Of a stretch of DNA of 64,000 bases, positions 48,013 through 60,105 are shown piece after piece. The stretch is from Isoetes taiwanensis. Lineage: Eukaryota > Streptophyta > Lycopodiopsida > Isoetales > Isoetaceae. Both the position numbers and the translations under genes were made by a program. Location of the stretch: positions 5,398,775 through 5,462,774 of the forward strand of contig JAJEKV010000013.1 in the NCBI GenBank assembly GCA_021234155.1. Direction: 5' to 3'. The notes beneath the pieces are model-generated. The model saw only the letters and a program-made list of their open reading frames with translations. It did not search any database and was not told where the DNA came from. Each line of letters begins with the position of its first letter. The stretch's first letter is position 1.

Positions 48013-50088
48013 TACGTGGTAAGAACCTACGGATAAGGTACAAGAGACACCAAAATATTTGAAAACTATTGTACCTATTATATATCGATATGGTCGTCAC
48101 AAATTTGATCTGCAGCTTACGCTATTTCTTAAGGATTCCCTGATGGTTTTATTAAGAGCATCTAGGCAAGATGGAGATTAGATGTGTCCATTGAGTGTTC
48201 ACAACAAGGAAACAAAATGAAGAATAGAATATATTGTAGAAATTACAAGCATCTGAAATAGACATTGCATATTTTATGATAACGCAATTATAATCGCCAC
48301 TTTCATTTGGAGACGTGGAAGTCTCCGTGTTAAAGCCTTAGGTCTCAGTTTGAGCCAATATTTCACTAAGTATAAATATGAGTCCTACTCAAGATGGAGG
48401 GCCACACAAGTGGACATTGATAAGCAGTAACAACTAACTAGGAAGAACTATTTTCTTACACTTAAAATGAATTGCATACATTTCTTCATGCCCAAACAAT
48501 CCATTGGTCAAACTCAAATAATGAGATGACGACTTGGGAGCAGACGTAAAATTGTTAAACATGCGCAATGCCACTTGTGTTGATTTTCCACAGGCAGGAA
48601 CAAGTAGGGATAGACGTGAAAACACGTAGTAGTTGATGAGGCAAGGCATATGTGGTTGATCTGATGTAGGAGACAGAGCAGATGTCGAGGAAGCATCTGA
48701 ATTGTCAAGTCAGTCTGGTTATTCAATCATCGGTCGAAGACAATTTGAGTAACTCTAGGCATTGAACAAGTTTGTATACATAAAAAAATTTCCACGTATA
48801 GAATGGCCATATGTCTACTAAAAAAATTTCCTTGTATAAAAGTGACCATATGTCCAATTTATGGGCCATATGGGCCATGTTGTCTAGGACCATTGAATTG
48901 AAATAATCATCTTGATGTTTTTGCATGACGGCCTTGGCCGTCAAAATGACGTCCTGAAATTTCCAAGTACCTGCTCGTCTGACTGTGTCTGCCATGGTTG
49001 GCTTCTTCTGGTTGCGAGTTCGGAGAAGATGGAGGCTGCATAGATCCAGTTTTCGCAGCCTTCAGTGTTTCTACTGAAATGGGTTCCTTTGCTGTCTATT
49101 TCGGCACATCATGCAATTTCCAGCATGTAAAATAATGCTGGTTCCCCCCCCTGTCCATATGACCAGATAAGATATAATACTTCATTTTCACGTATTCTTT
49201 CTTTGATTCTCTTCGTACAATATAGTGGAAGAAACCCTCCTTCACGCTGCCGCTTACTGTATTGAAGTCATTTCCAGGCAAAAGTTTAGGCATGTGGTTG
49301 TTTTTTGTTTCGTGGGCTACACCGGAAAAGGGATTTTTGAGCTTGGATTTGGGACTTTTGGTAATGCAATGGCTTGGGATTTGGAGAAGCCTGTTTGTTG
49401 TTGAGAGTATGAATTAGATTTGATGCAAAAATGTTGTGGAGTTTTGTGTGGCAGTGATCTAGGCACTTTGTTCTGGTGTCTGTTGGTCAGCTGCTCCATT
49501 GATCTGGCAATGGGGAAAATATGGGCCATCTGTGTAAGTGACAAACAGACAATCAAAAGGCGTTTTTGGATTAAGCTGAGCTTTATAGTGGAGAAAGGGG
49601 ACATGCAAATTTTTTACTTTCTACGCAAGATGCTGAAAATAGTCCGTGAAGCAGAGAACCAAGAGATAAGTGGCGTTTTTAAATGAAGCTTGTGAAAGCA
49701 CATCGAACTGTACCCATCCAGGTTCGAGCTCATTCTGAACAAAGAGTTATCATGTCCATTCGTTGTATCATATTTGTACATGCATTTTCTGAAAGTTACT
49801 ATATTTTCTTGTATGTTTGGAAGCTTAATTGAAATCCTGATGCATTCTTTATGATCCCCTTTCTTAAACCTGCCTAATTGTATTGATGAGTTGCATGTTC
49901 ATTATCATCATACAAAACTTTTTCTTTCCCATTCTAACTCTTTGTCTCAAAGTCTTTCTAATGTGCAACCATTGCATTGCTTTATGTTGTTAAGGAAACA
50001 CATACATTAATTTGTTTATGTCTGTCTTGTGCGTGTTTTTCCAAGAGGATAAGTTGTCTATTGGGTCCAGTCGTCAAATTATTTTCCT
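48013..50088. other. Spacer before the F-box pseudogene
   Basis: Short minus-strand open frames at 48434-48995 and 49096-49604 are uninterrupted but match no family that I know. No gene is claimed. Confidence 0.4.
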
Positions 50089-51363
50089 ATGTCTGATGCA
50101 CTCAGGACTATAATGTTCCATTGCCAGGCTGGAACTGCAGCATGTTACTGTGGGGTTGATACAAGTCTCACCATCGCTGGGGCAAGGAGATTTGTCCCTG
50201 GAACAAGACATTGTATTCAGTCTGATATAAAGCCCACCATTGTTACTCCAAAAACACGTGCTTCTAGAGGTGAAAGGAACAAAGTACCATCTGAACTAAT
50301 TCCTGGTCTTCCAGATGATTTGGCAATTGCATGTCTAGTAAGGGTTCCACGAATATATCATCGAAAATTACGAGTAGTGTGCAGGAGATGGTATAGATTG
50401 TTGGCTGGGAACTTCTTTTATTCACAGAGGAAAGGTCTAGGGATGGCAGAAGAGTGGATATATGTTATCAAAAGAGATCGCGATGGTCGTATATCATGGC
50501 ATGCTTTTGATCCTATATATCATCTTTGGCAACCGTTGCCTCCTGTCCCACCAGAATATTGTGAGGCATTGGGATTTGGTTGCAGTTTTGAGTGGTTGTC
50601 ATTTATACTTGTTTGGTGGCAAGGATCCCGGCAAAGGCTCAATGAGGAAAGTTATATATTACAGTGCAAGGACAAACAAATGGCATCGAGCCCCTGATAT
50701 GCTCCATGCCGCCACTTTTTTTCTTTGTGTTATCAACAATTGTCTTTATGTTGCAGGAGAGGGGAATGTGAAGGCACTCAGCGTTCACTAAAGTCAGCTG
50801 AAGTGTATGATCCAAATAAGAATAAATGGTGCTATATTTCAGAAATGAGCACGGCCATGGTTCTTTTTATTGGTGTTGTATATGAAGGCAGATGGTTTTT
50901 AAAAGGATTAGGAAATCATCGGCAAGTAATGAGTGAGGTTTATGTCCCATCAACAAATCATTGGGGTCCCCGTTTCAGATGGCATGGTTAGTGGGTGGCG
51001 CAATCCTAGTGCTTCCTTAAACAAATACCTGTATGCTTCGGATTGTAGGGATGGATGTAAACTGCGGGTTTATAATCAGACAACCGATTCATGGAATAGT
51101 GCAGTGGATAGCAAGTTGCATTTAGGAAATTCAAGGGCAGCAGCGCTACTCCCTCTTGGGGGTAAGCTTTGTATTATAAGGAACAACATGAGTATAAGCA
51201 TTGTGGATGTTGCAAATGCGATGATCCATCTAAGAAAGATCGGTTGTGGGAAACTATTGCTGGAAAGGGCTTATTTAAAACGTTCGTTACAATCTACGGT
51301 CCAATATTGCGGAAGAAGCAGATTGAAGAGCCATATGGGTATCGCCAAGTATTACAAGCATGA
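50089..51363 (+). pseudogene. F-box/kelch-repeat protein, processed pseudogene
   Basis: The sequence follows the plant F-box/kelch family of Arabidopsis At1g55270 from near its N terminus (CYCGVDTS, RFVPGTRHCIQ) to the last residues (YRQVLQA). The F-box lies at LIPGLPDDLAIACLVRVP to RRWYRLLAGNFFY. Kelch blades follow: YLFGGKDPGKGSMRKV, WHRAPDML, SAEVYDPNKNKW, MVSGWRNP, KLCIIRNNMS. Such proteins select targets for SCF ubiquitin ligases. At least four frame changes occur, near 50585, 50758, 50969 and 51218. No introns are present over about 1.27 kb. An A-rich tract at 51880-51945 may be the relic of a poly(A) tail. It is best read as an old retrocopy; an intronless parent gene that decayed in place is the alternative. 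Confidence 0.88.
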
Positions 51364-52959
51364 TTTGTGTACAAGTATGAACCTCTTTTACATTCATTTT
51401 GCTTGTTATAGATTGGTCCCATGGTCTTGTCTGCGGTTTATTACTTGTGATTTCCTCGGACAAGCTTATGCCATTCTGCTCACGGGCATCATAAGTTCTG
51501 CTCCTCCCCGATATGCAACAATTTTGTAACTATACTAGCAATTTTCTAAGAACTGTGTAAGACTTGTGTGCATCTGCAGTTGTTTCCGATGGAAATATTG
51601 TCGGTCACGATCTTGATGGGTATAAGGATTTCTTAAGATCCTCCTGTTAATAGAGAGTCATCAACATCCTTTCAATATTCAGAACTGTTGCCCCATTGGG
51701 CTGGATATAAATTCTGTGGCATTGGCATTGAGATTCCTTACTGTTGAGGCAACCAATTTGAACTTCTAGTTATTCTGCTAGACTTCTTTTGTCTACATTC
51801 ATTGAGCTTTTATGTGAACTCCAATTTGTTATTGCCTTATTGCCTCCACATGTGAGTTGTAGCAGCTTTATGGCTTGAACCAAAACAACAAAAAGAGAAC
51901 AAACCAAAAGCAACCAAGCAAAACAAACAACCTATATATAAGACAAGAAAGTATGGCCAATGGATAAAACCTTGACCAATTCACATGATTTGCGCCATTG
52001 ATTGGTATAGTTTATTTTATCTTAACCATTCTTATCATCTCTCCCTTATTTTCATTATGCCAACAATTTATAGCTCTCAAAAATTGTAACTCACACATGC
52101 TAGAAAAAACAAACAAAAGAGCCAAATTGTTCCCTTGTTTACTTTCCAAAATACTTAGGAATCAGGATATTTGTCATAGCTATGCTATGTGAGACAAGAT
52201 TATTGTAAATGTGGCATAACAATTATGAGGTTATGGTACGTGACATTGCAGTAGATAATGTGGGAGATTCACAATCTTCATTACTTCCACAACCCAGTTT
52301 TCGAGGAAAAGATATTGCCTAGGATATTGCCTAAAATTTCTATGGAAAGTTTAATGCTACCTTTGCGATTCAATGGTTTCTAAATTCTTGAGCACTCAAA
52401 TGCAACCCTGAAAAGTAAGGAAATGAGAGTCATGCATCCAAGGGATGCCCAAAAACACAAGAATTGTCATAGATGCACTTACAACTTAGGGCATGGAAGC
52501 ACCATACTTAACCAAAAGGATCTACCTATTTGCTTTGGAAAAGGTATCATCTTCTCCTCAAGGATCACCACGTTATTGTTGAAGAACATTCTTCTTGTGG
52601 AGCTAAAGTTTGTGAATCCTTCCATCAACCATGGCAACCAACAGCAAGGAAGTTATTTTAAAGTTTCATAACATGTGTTCTTTTTGCTAGGAATACTCTT
52701 GCTGCTTGATATTTGCCTTCAGATGCGAACGAAGAAAAAATAACCAACTGAATATTTACATTTTGTATCCTAATGCATGAGGGCCAATGCAAGCACACAT
52801 CTTAGGCTAATCAAGAGAAAACAATTTAGACATCGTACCTGGCTCATAGATTCTATGATAATGTCAAAGATGCTCAGCAAAATCAATGTCTTTTAACTTG
52901 ATGATGAATGGGTTAAAAAATGATCCACAAAAATCTACAAAGGAGAAGAAACTAGTAGA
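51364..52959. other. 3' flank of the pseudogene and spacer
   Basis: About 500 bp after the pseudogene stop may derive from the parent 3' UTR, ending in the A-rich tract near 51.9 kb. Beyond that no gene is seen. Confidence 0.45.
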
Positions 52960-53115
52960 ACAAATATTCTTTTTTGGAAGGAAGGAAGGTTCTTTTATCG
53001 TCCGCGGAGGCCAATCGGCCTATGGAACCCAAATTACATGGGTGCAACAAGTCCATTGCTACCCGGATTAAAAAACCCCCCCTTAGGAGGGAAAAACCGT
53101 CGCAGCAACAAGCCT
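52960..53115 (-). mobile_element. 3' end of a LINE related to the one at 1.4 kb
   Basis: The block TTTTATCGTCC, then AGGCCA, ATGG-ACCCA, and a CCCGGATTAAAAAACCC segment aligns over about 120 bp with 1419-1545, in the same orientation. On the minus strand it is followed by short TTCC repeats, as often seen at LINE tails. Confidence 0.65.
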
Positions 53116-55739
53116 GCTGGCAGCTGCACAAATATACATAGGAACTGACTCAATATCAAACTCATCTCTTATCCAAAACATCATACATGTCTCATATCTT
53201 ATACATGAAATGTATGAGGAAGCCAATTTACTCCAGGCTTGGATACTTTATGGGTTTTGTTTTTAGGATTGCACGCGGACCATTGATCTCCAGCATATGC
53301 CAGGCATCATGCCAAATCAACGGCCAATATTTTTTTCACAAAAAAAATCCTCTACCACTTTCTAAGGTCACTTTGAAATATATGAACATTTAATTTTATA
53401 AACCTTTCCACATGACCATTAAAAATGAAAACATCACAACAGAGCAGAGATCCAAGCAAGAAAAGGAGGTATGGATCCAGGGAATCAGACCGAAATTCAA
53501 ACAACATGGCCGATTTGGTCAAGGAAACCATGAATCAGAGGAGCCGCCGGATTAGCCGCCGGAATTGGTTCCTAGCATCCCGATTTCAGAAGAACAAGGC
53601 CAACTTACAATTAACCAGAACTGAGGCATCTGAAATTCGGCCAGGGATCCCTGGAAATCGACTGTTCATTCATTACACAAAACCTTTCATTTGCACATGA
53701 CCATTTACCATGCACAAATTAATGAACCACAAAAAGCTGGCTGGTCTGCAACCACAGACTTCCACAACAATAACTTGTAGCAGCGCAGAAATGAATGGAA
53801 GTGCATTTGGAATCTCCTTCTATAGGACAATTCGGAATCTTTGCATAATGCAAAACCATAGAAGCCAAAAGAAAGAGGGCCGATTCATCCGGAATAAACA
53901 GGGGCAGCTAAGGACTGTCGGAATAAACAGGGCCATCTATGGATTGCTCTTCTCAATCAGGCCAGATGGACATAATCCCTCCAGACATCTATTTAAGGCT
54001 GATTATTTTGCCATAGATCCAGTGCAAGCAGTTCTTTAATCCAACATGAGCTCAAACCCAAACAAATATCACCTGCCAAATTCAATCTCCAGCACGCCAA
54101 TATAAATCCAGGCTGCTTTGAATTCGTATAATATAGAAAGACTGAGACAGATCATCTAATGAGGACCCATGCCATGATTCGAGGCTGAACATCTGCAATA
54201 TTGAAGCTGCCTATACCATGGCCATGGCAGGAGGAATCGAAACACGAAACAGCCATGGCAGAAGCATAGCTCCTATTCCTGATTTTCAATATAAAACAGA
54301 ACAACCATAGTTCCACCGGTACTCTAAAACAGAGGCGCAGCTCCACTGGAGCCCTAGCAGCAGCAGACAAGGAGCCCACATAGGCTTATGCCTGGCAAAT
54401 CGGACTTCGTGAAAACCCTGACCTCCCTGCCTCAACGAAAATCCCTCACCCAGGCGCCCTCTGTAAGCTATTGCCGTCCCTGTCGAAAATAGAAAGGGGC
54501 GTGCACCCTTATCTATACCCTAAGAAAACGGCCCTGACCATTGCAAACAAAATACATTCTAAAAAACCTCTAATAACAAACTAGCAGAATTGCAGGGTTG
54601 AGGCAAAGGAAAGATTTATAAAATATTAATGTGTGCTAGTATGTTCACAGAAGGAACAAAGAAGAGCAAAATTTTGTTTTCAGATGTTTTGTGCTTCGAT
54701 GGTGTTTTACTTTAGAAATTCAATGCAAAGCTGTGAATTTTTGTGTCTCTTGATTGCGGCACGTTTTCAACCGGGGTAAAAAAAATGGTAAATAATAGAG
54801 ATGCTCAATAATTATCCAATTTTTATGAGTAAAAATTTTTATGATTTTTTTGGCTCGTGCTTGTAATTCAAGTCTAAGTCTTCACACGCTTTTCTGTCTT
54901 CATCAGATAGGTCATTATTTGGTACAAATTGTCTGTTTACAGAAATAACAAAACATATTGATCAGAAAAGCCACGAACAATGATGATGCACTCTCCAGGA
55001 AGTAGTATCTGTAGCCATCCTGTTCCACATAGGACAAAAAAAGGTTTGATCAATAATTGCATAGCAACAGGAAGAACCTTGATAACAAATCGTGAACTTG
55101 CAGCCATGTTGAATTTGCAAGTTTTTACCGTACTTAAAAATAAAAAGAGCTAACACTACAAGCTTAGAGTTAGACCATCAAGCCTACATGATGAGCAAAT
55201 TTTTTAACAAGCGGAGCATAAAGATCATAGCTATCCAGCTGGCACGATAAATAATTGCAAAATATTTCACAACATCTGTTAACTAGTGTGCATTATATGA
55301 AGGCAATAGAGGTCAACAACAACATGGAGGCTAGCTTCTGGCCATACATCTTACAAGGACAATAATATCATTGATGCAAAAGTGTCCAAACATGCATGGT
55401 TTAGTCGAAATACATACCTTTATTCCTTGGTTAGACTGTGATATGTTCCTTGTTGTGGTTTAAATCCGCACAATATAATCATTGCACCCAGCAAAGAGAT
55501 GGCCAATGCAGTTGAACCACTTCCATTTAATCTAGGAATAAACAGGCCCTTCATAACTTCCATAGGATTTGGCTTAGGATATCCTAGCTCAACACGGAAG
55601 GAGGTGGCTATGATGAACACAAGACCTCCTATGATAAATAAAGTCTAGCTTTTGAACTTGCAGATCTATTGGTCATCGCGACCTATTAGAAATCTGTAAC
55701 TGGTGACCTTGATTGAAGTCACTCCATAACTGAAAAGAT
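53116..55739. other. Interior without recognisable LINE coding
   Basis: This lies between the two LINE-like ends but shows no endonuclease or reverse transcriptase motif on either strand. An ORF at 53425-53700 (plus) is basic and unknown. Either the LINE body was deleted and replaced, or the two ends come from separate insertions. Confidence 0.4.
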
Positions 55740-56255
55740 CCCAGGTCCAAATGGCGGAATGGCCTTTAGCCGCGGCCTAAGCGGAAGAAAGGAAGAAATG
55801 GAAATAAAAACTTCGAAGGATTGGGTTTCAAACCTCGATCAAGAGCAAAGCGATGCAAAAACATGAAAAATCTAGGTCAAAGGATGGCTATGGCGAGGCT
55901 ATGGGTCGGATTGGGCGTAATGAACTCATTGGAGCGGATTGGGTTGGTGGAGCGAGAATGAACTTCGATGGAGCGGATTGGGTTTCATGGCAGCAACTTC
56001 CAAAAAGGAATAGGCATCCGGAACACGGTCGCGAACAGGCACTTGCCCTAAACGGCAGGAAGAAAAGAAAGAAAACCACGAAAGCTTGGTAGATCTCCGG
56101 CAGGGAAATACTTGCTTTTCTAATTTCCCTGACCCTACGATCAGAAAATAAAGAATTGGACGGCTAGAAAAGAAAACAGCTGACGTGGCAGGACACATGG
56201 CATAGCTCAGAACGCAGGAAAGTGGGCAGGGGGGGTTAGGCAACCCTGCTAAACA
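55740..56255 (-). mobile_element. 5' end of a LINE related to the one at 6.5 kb
   Basis: The last about 130 bp (56125-56255) align with 6390-6520. Shared blocks include ACTTG-TTTTCTAATTT, GGCATAGCT, CGCA-GAAAGTGGGCAG and GCAACCC. Upstream GC-rich sequence is consistent with a LINE 5' UTR. The orientation is the same as that of the 1.4-6.5 kb element. Confidence 0.6.
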
Positions 56256-56491
56256 TGACCACTAAATGCAAATAAGCTGCTCTAACCCTGCAAAATATAC
56301 GGTTCACATACTATACATCACCGAAATCATAGTCAACACCATGCGAGAAAGCACCTCCCAGGCTCCCACAATACCAAACTCAAACTTTGGAAGTTTATAG
56401 TAGAACAAAAACATCTTGAATTAGCCTTAACTAGTAGTCCCATTTGTAGCACAACCTGCTTCTTCCATTTGTACGGGGAAGGTAAGCGGCT

Positions 56492-59400
56492 ATGGTAGCT
56501 ACAGTACTAGAAGATGCAAAATGCTTGCTATCCTCTCTATCCAAGTACCCACACGATCCTCAGGTACTTCTTTCGTCTGATTCACAACAAGCCCATCTCA
56601 TCCTTGCGCATGTCCTGGATTTAGCCAGGAGCATGTTCCTGACATTTATAAACCAAGGGCCCCCTGTTACTTTGGACTCTCCAGATTGGACAGTGGTGAA
56701 GGCTGTTTATGAAATCTTGGTGAAATGGGGAATTTACCCAGGATTGGCTGCTGATGTGGGGATTCCCTTCCATAAAAGGTTTAAAAGTAGAGGATATGTG
56801 GATGCAGCCACAGCAGCAGTTTTTGAGCATGTGAAATACAGCAATCTGGGTGATGCAGAAGCACTAGAATGTGGATCAGGATCAGCTGTTTTTGAATGTG
56901 CAGAGTTTCTTGTTAGGGTTGCTTGTAGTGAATCTTCCAGTGCCTCTTTACTAAGGAATCATGTCCTAGTTCATCATTTGCCTGATGTTTGGGCTGCATA
57001 TTTCCAGCTTGGATATGGAGATATGCATAATTGCGGTTCTGAACAGGATCCACAAGAGCTGAGGGCTAAGGCAATTCAGAGAATTGAGTATCTGGAAATG
57101 GACCTGCCTGTAGGACATGCCATTGAAGCTCTCTTGACGTTACTGGGTCAGGATGCTCCAGCCCCTCCACAATGGCTTAAGCGAGAAGTGGGAAAAATAC
57201 TCTCCAAACTTGTCATGAGAGAAGGCGGGGTAGTTGCCGTGCTCGAGAGACTTGTGGGAAGTGCTGCACAGGTAGCTTCTTCATACGTAGCATTCAGTAA
57301 CCTTTAAGAATACTTGAACTGAAGTCCTAGTTGAAACAGTACTAACAACTAGATACTATAAGTGGAATGTAATGCTTGCTCATTAGCCTGATTTGTCTGA
57401 ACCAATTTTTTTAACTGTCTTTGGCTATCTCATAGAGACCCTACGGTCTAGGAGACGAACAAGTATAACAAAAAAACATAGAGAATTTCAGAGAGTTATC
57501 GTAACTCAAAGTCAAAATCGAGTATTTTATATCAGAATCAGAATGTTCTAATTCTTCTAAAGATTGTAGACGAGCTTTTCTTATGTCCAGCCTTCCTTCA
57601 AAATCGCTGTTAGCCTTCTTGATGGTATTTGGAGTAATGCATAGATGCTAGTAAGGTTATTCGCATTAAGATGGTATCGATGCCGGATTGCGTCTTAGGC
57701 TGGACAACAGACCAAGAAATAAAATCCATCTTCTACTTTATAAATAACATAAGCTACATTGGCGTTCTGCCCTTTCAGTTTTTTGCCAATGGCCACTCTC
57801 ATGGGTAGAGTGCATTATGCAGCCCCCCACCCCTACGTGGCTGATATCTGGCCGTCCATGTTTGAAATGAAGGGCTAGGATAGCGCCACGTAGGGGAGGG
57901 GGGCTGTATAATGCACTCGTCCCCACTCTCATCTGTAGATGGTGGGCATTTGACAAACAATCCAAAGGATATTGCTGTGCTTTATAGGCAATCATTGGGT
58001 TTAGCTCCACTCTATACGTCTCCATTTTACCTTGTGCATTTGCCATAATTTGCCATTGGTCTTGCTAATAAACATCATATGCCTTCTGGAGTTGCAGGCA
58101 GATCATTTAAAGTAATAATCCAGCTACTTAGCCATTTCTTGGCATCACATTGTGGCAATGACTGTAATCTGGGTATATAAAATATATGGTCTCTCCCTCA
58201 AGAGGAAGCATGTCTGTTTCCACTAACATCATAGGATAAGGATTTTGCAACTTAATCCCCAATTTATTGATCAAGAAACGTTTTCGTACTGCAAGAGAAA
58301 ATCGATTTTGGTTTTCATTGCATGCGTGCATCAATCGTCTTCTCTAACTCAAAAGTACATGAATTTAAAATATGTCATTGTTTTGTTATGTTTTCTTGGT
58401 TACCTTTTAGATGATAGGAGTCCACTTTTAGCAAGCAACTGTGTTTGAATATCTTAGTTACTTTCCAGGGCGATGTCAGTACATATAGGAGAATCGCTGC
58501 TCATCTAGCAAAATGTCCAAAACAAGTTGCAGAACCAGAATTGTACTTCTCTCGAGTATGTACTCAGGTTTTGCCATATCTTCGGCCCCCAACTTATCTA
58601 AAACAGAAGCAGCAACAAAGTCAAGTATCATCTGGAATTACAAATAACATCCACCACACTTCTGTTCTTCTTGCTTGCAGCATGGCGCAACAGGAACTTG
58701 AGCTTCTGAACAAGTACTTGATTACTCCTCTCCTAAACCCAGTTTTTAAATGGGTGTCCATGATGGATGAAACAAAGCAAAAACCAGGTGATACTATCAC
58801 AGAGGATGCCATTATAGACTGTGTATTGGTGTTACAGGTTCTCACTAGCGCAGGACATCCAGGAAGCAAATTAATCGGCCAAGTAATTTTTGAGAGAATA
58901 AACAGGGTTATGGCCAAAATTCTGGCACTCCATTTTTTGCTTGCAGCACCAAAAGACCAACATGAAAGTGCAAGGACAAATAATAGGGAAGTTGTAAAGT
59001 CCCCAGAGTCAGGCATAAATGGAGAATCTAGTGGTAATACCTGCCTGAAGAGCTTTAGAATATCAATTGCTGATCTTGTTGTTACAGCACTAAAGACCCA
59101 ATCTCCAGAATATTTAATTGATATTGCTTATGACTACTTACTTCTCGAACAAGATTATATCAAATGGCCCAATGCTGACAGTGAAATTTCTGCTGCTATT
59201 TCAGACGGCCATGTGCATCATAAAAGTCCAGCATGGTATGCTGTGCATTGTTTTTTTTCTATCTTCTTTGAATGATCTTTTCCCAGTTTGTCTTGAATTG
59301 GTATGTTTATTGGTCTTGTTTTCCATCACTTTGTACAGGCATCTCTCAGAGTTTTTTTCTTCTGTTGAGACTTGGGACCTTGCTATAAAGCTTATGAACA

Positions 59401-60105
59401 AAGTTTTTAAAAGAATTGTTCAACTTCATAAACTGGTAAAACAGAAGCCGGATGCAGCATTTCACACGTCTACAGAGTTTTTGAAATTGACGTCATACCT
59501 GGAGGAAATAATCGAGGGTGTTGGCAGCAAAGCACTGGAGGAGGACACAGCAGCAGTGCTTCCCTTTGTGAAGGTTTGCAGAACATTTCCTCCAAACCTT
59601 AGTGTCTGTGGTTACGCTAGCAGTGCACTTCTTGGGTAATTCTTAAAGAACCATAGGCTTAAAAGATGCCTTTTGTCATTTCTATTTAAAGTGATTTGTC
59701 CTGTTTCCTCTATCTCACTTGATATAAAGTACCGTTTGCAAGTGGGTTATTAACTAAAGGCAGATTTGTAAGATTACCATGATGCACATAAACAGAAACA
59801 ACTTTTTCTGAATCATGCTCTAATTTTGCAATTTATCAGGACCTCATAGATGATGACGATATAATGTCTGATGAAGACATTTTGGAGCTGGCTCTACATA
59901 TGATATATCAGCTACTTCAGAAGCTTATTGAGAGGAGCAAGAGTCTTTCAGAAACACAGTCCTTAGGAGGACAAGAGGCATATTGGGCATCCATATTATC
60001 CTCACTTCAAAGTATATGTACTTCTGATTTATCATCATCAAAAGCGAAGGGGATGGCAAGTACACTATACGACTCTCTTGTGGAAGAATGTGTTTGCAGC
60101 TCAAG
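56492..60105 (+). CDS. TANGO6: TANGO6/Rtp1-like HEAT-repeat protein, 5' part
   Basis: Exons: 56492-57271, 58469-59235, 59339-59573, 59840-60105. All junctions are GT-AG with matching phases. They give 682 complete codons, with the last exon ending in phase 2, so the gene continues to the right. The product is almost wholly helical, as for HEAT/ARM solenoids. A KWGIYPGLAADVGIP segment near residue 80, YFSRVCTQVLPYLRP near residue 290, and a DEDILELALHMIYQLLQ helix before a variable loop resemble the TANGO6/Rtp1 family. Yeast Rtp1 helps import and assembly of RNA polymerase II; metazoan TANGO6 is linked to Golgi organisation. The identification rests on remembered family motifs and should be treated as probable. 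No stop or frameshift was seen. Confidence 0.65.
57810..57916. mobile_element. Small MITE in intron 1 of the TANGO6-like gene
   Basis: Terminal inverted repeats of 32 bp (57810-57841 and 57885-57916, two to three mismatches) start GTGCATTATGCAGCCCCCC. The loop is 43 bp. The element lies wholly in the first intron, so it does not disturb the coding sequence. The decamer CCACTCTCAT occurs on both sides (about 57793 and 57921), a few bases away from each end. Confidence 0.85.

Noticed and set aside
48434..49604. Minus-strand open frames as a copia-type gag
   Set aside because: There are several consecutive short frames but no zinc knuckle, no UBN2-type motif and no LTR nearby.
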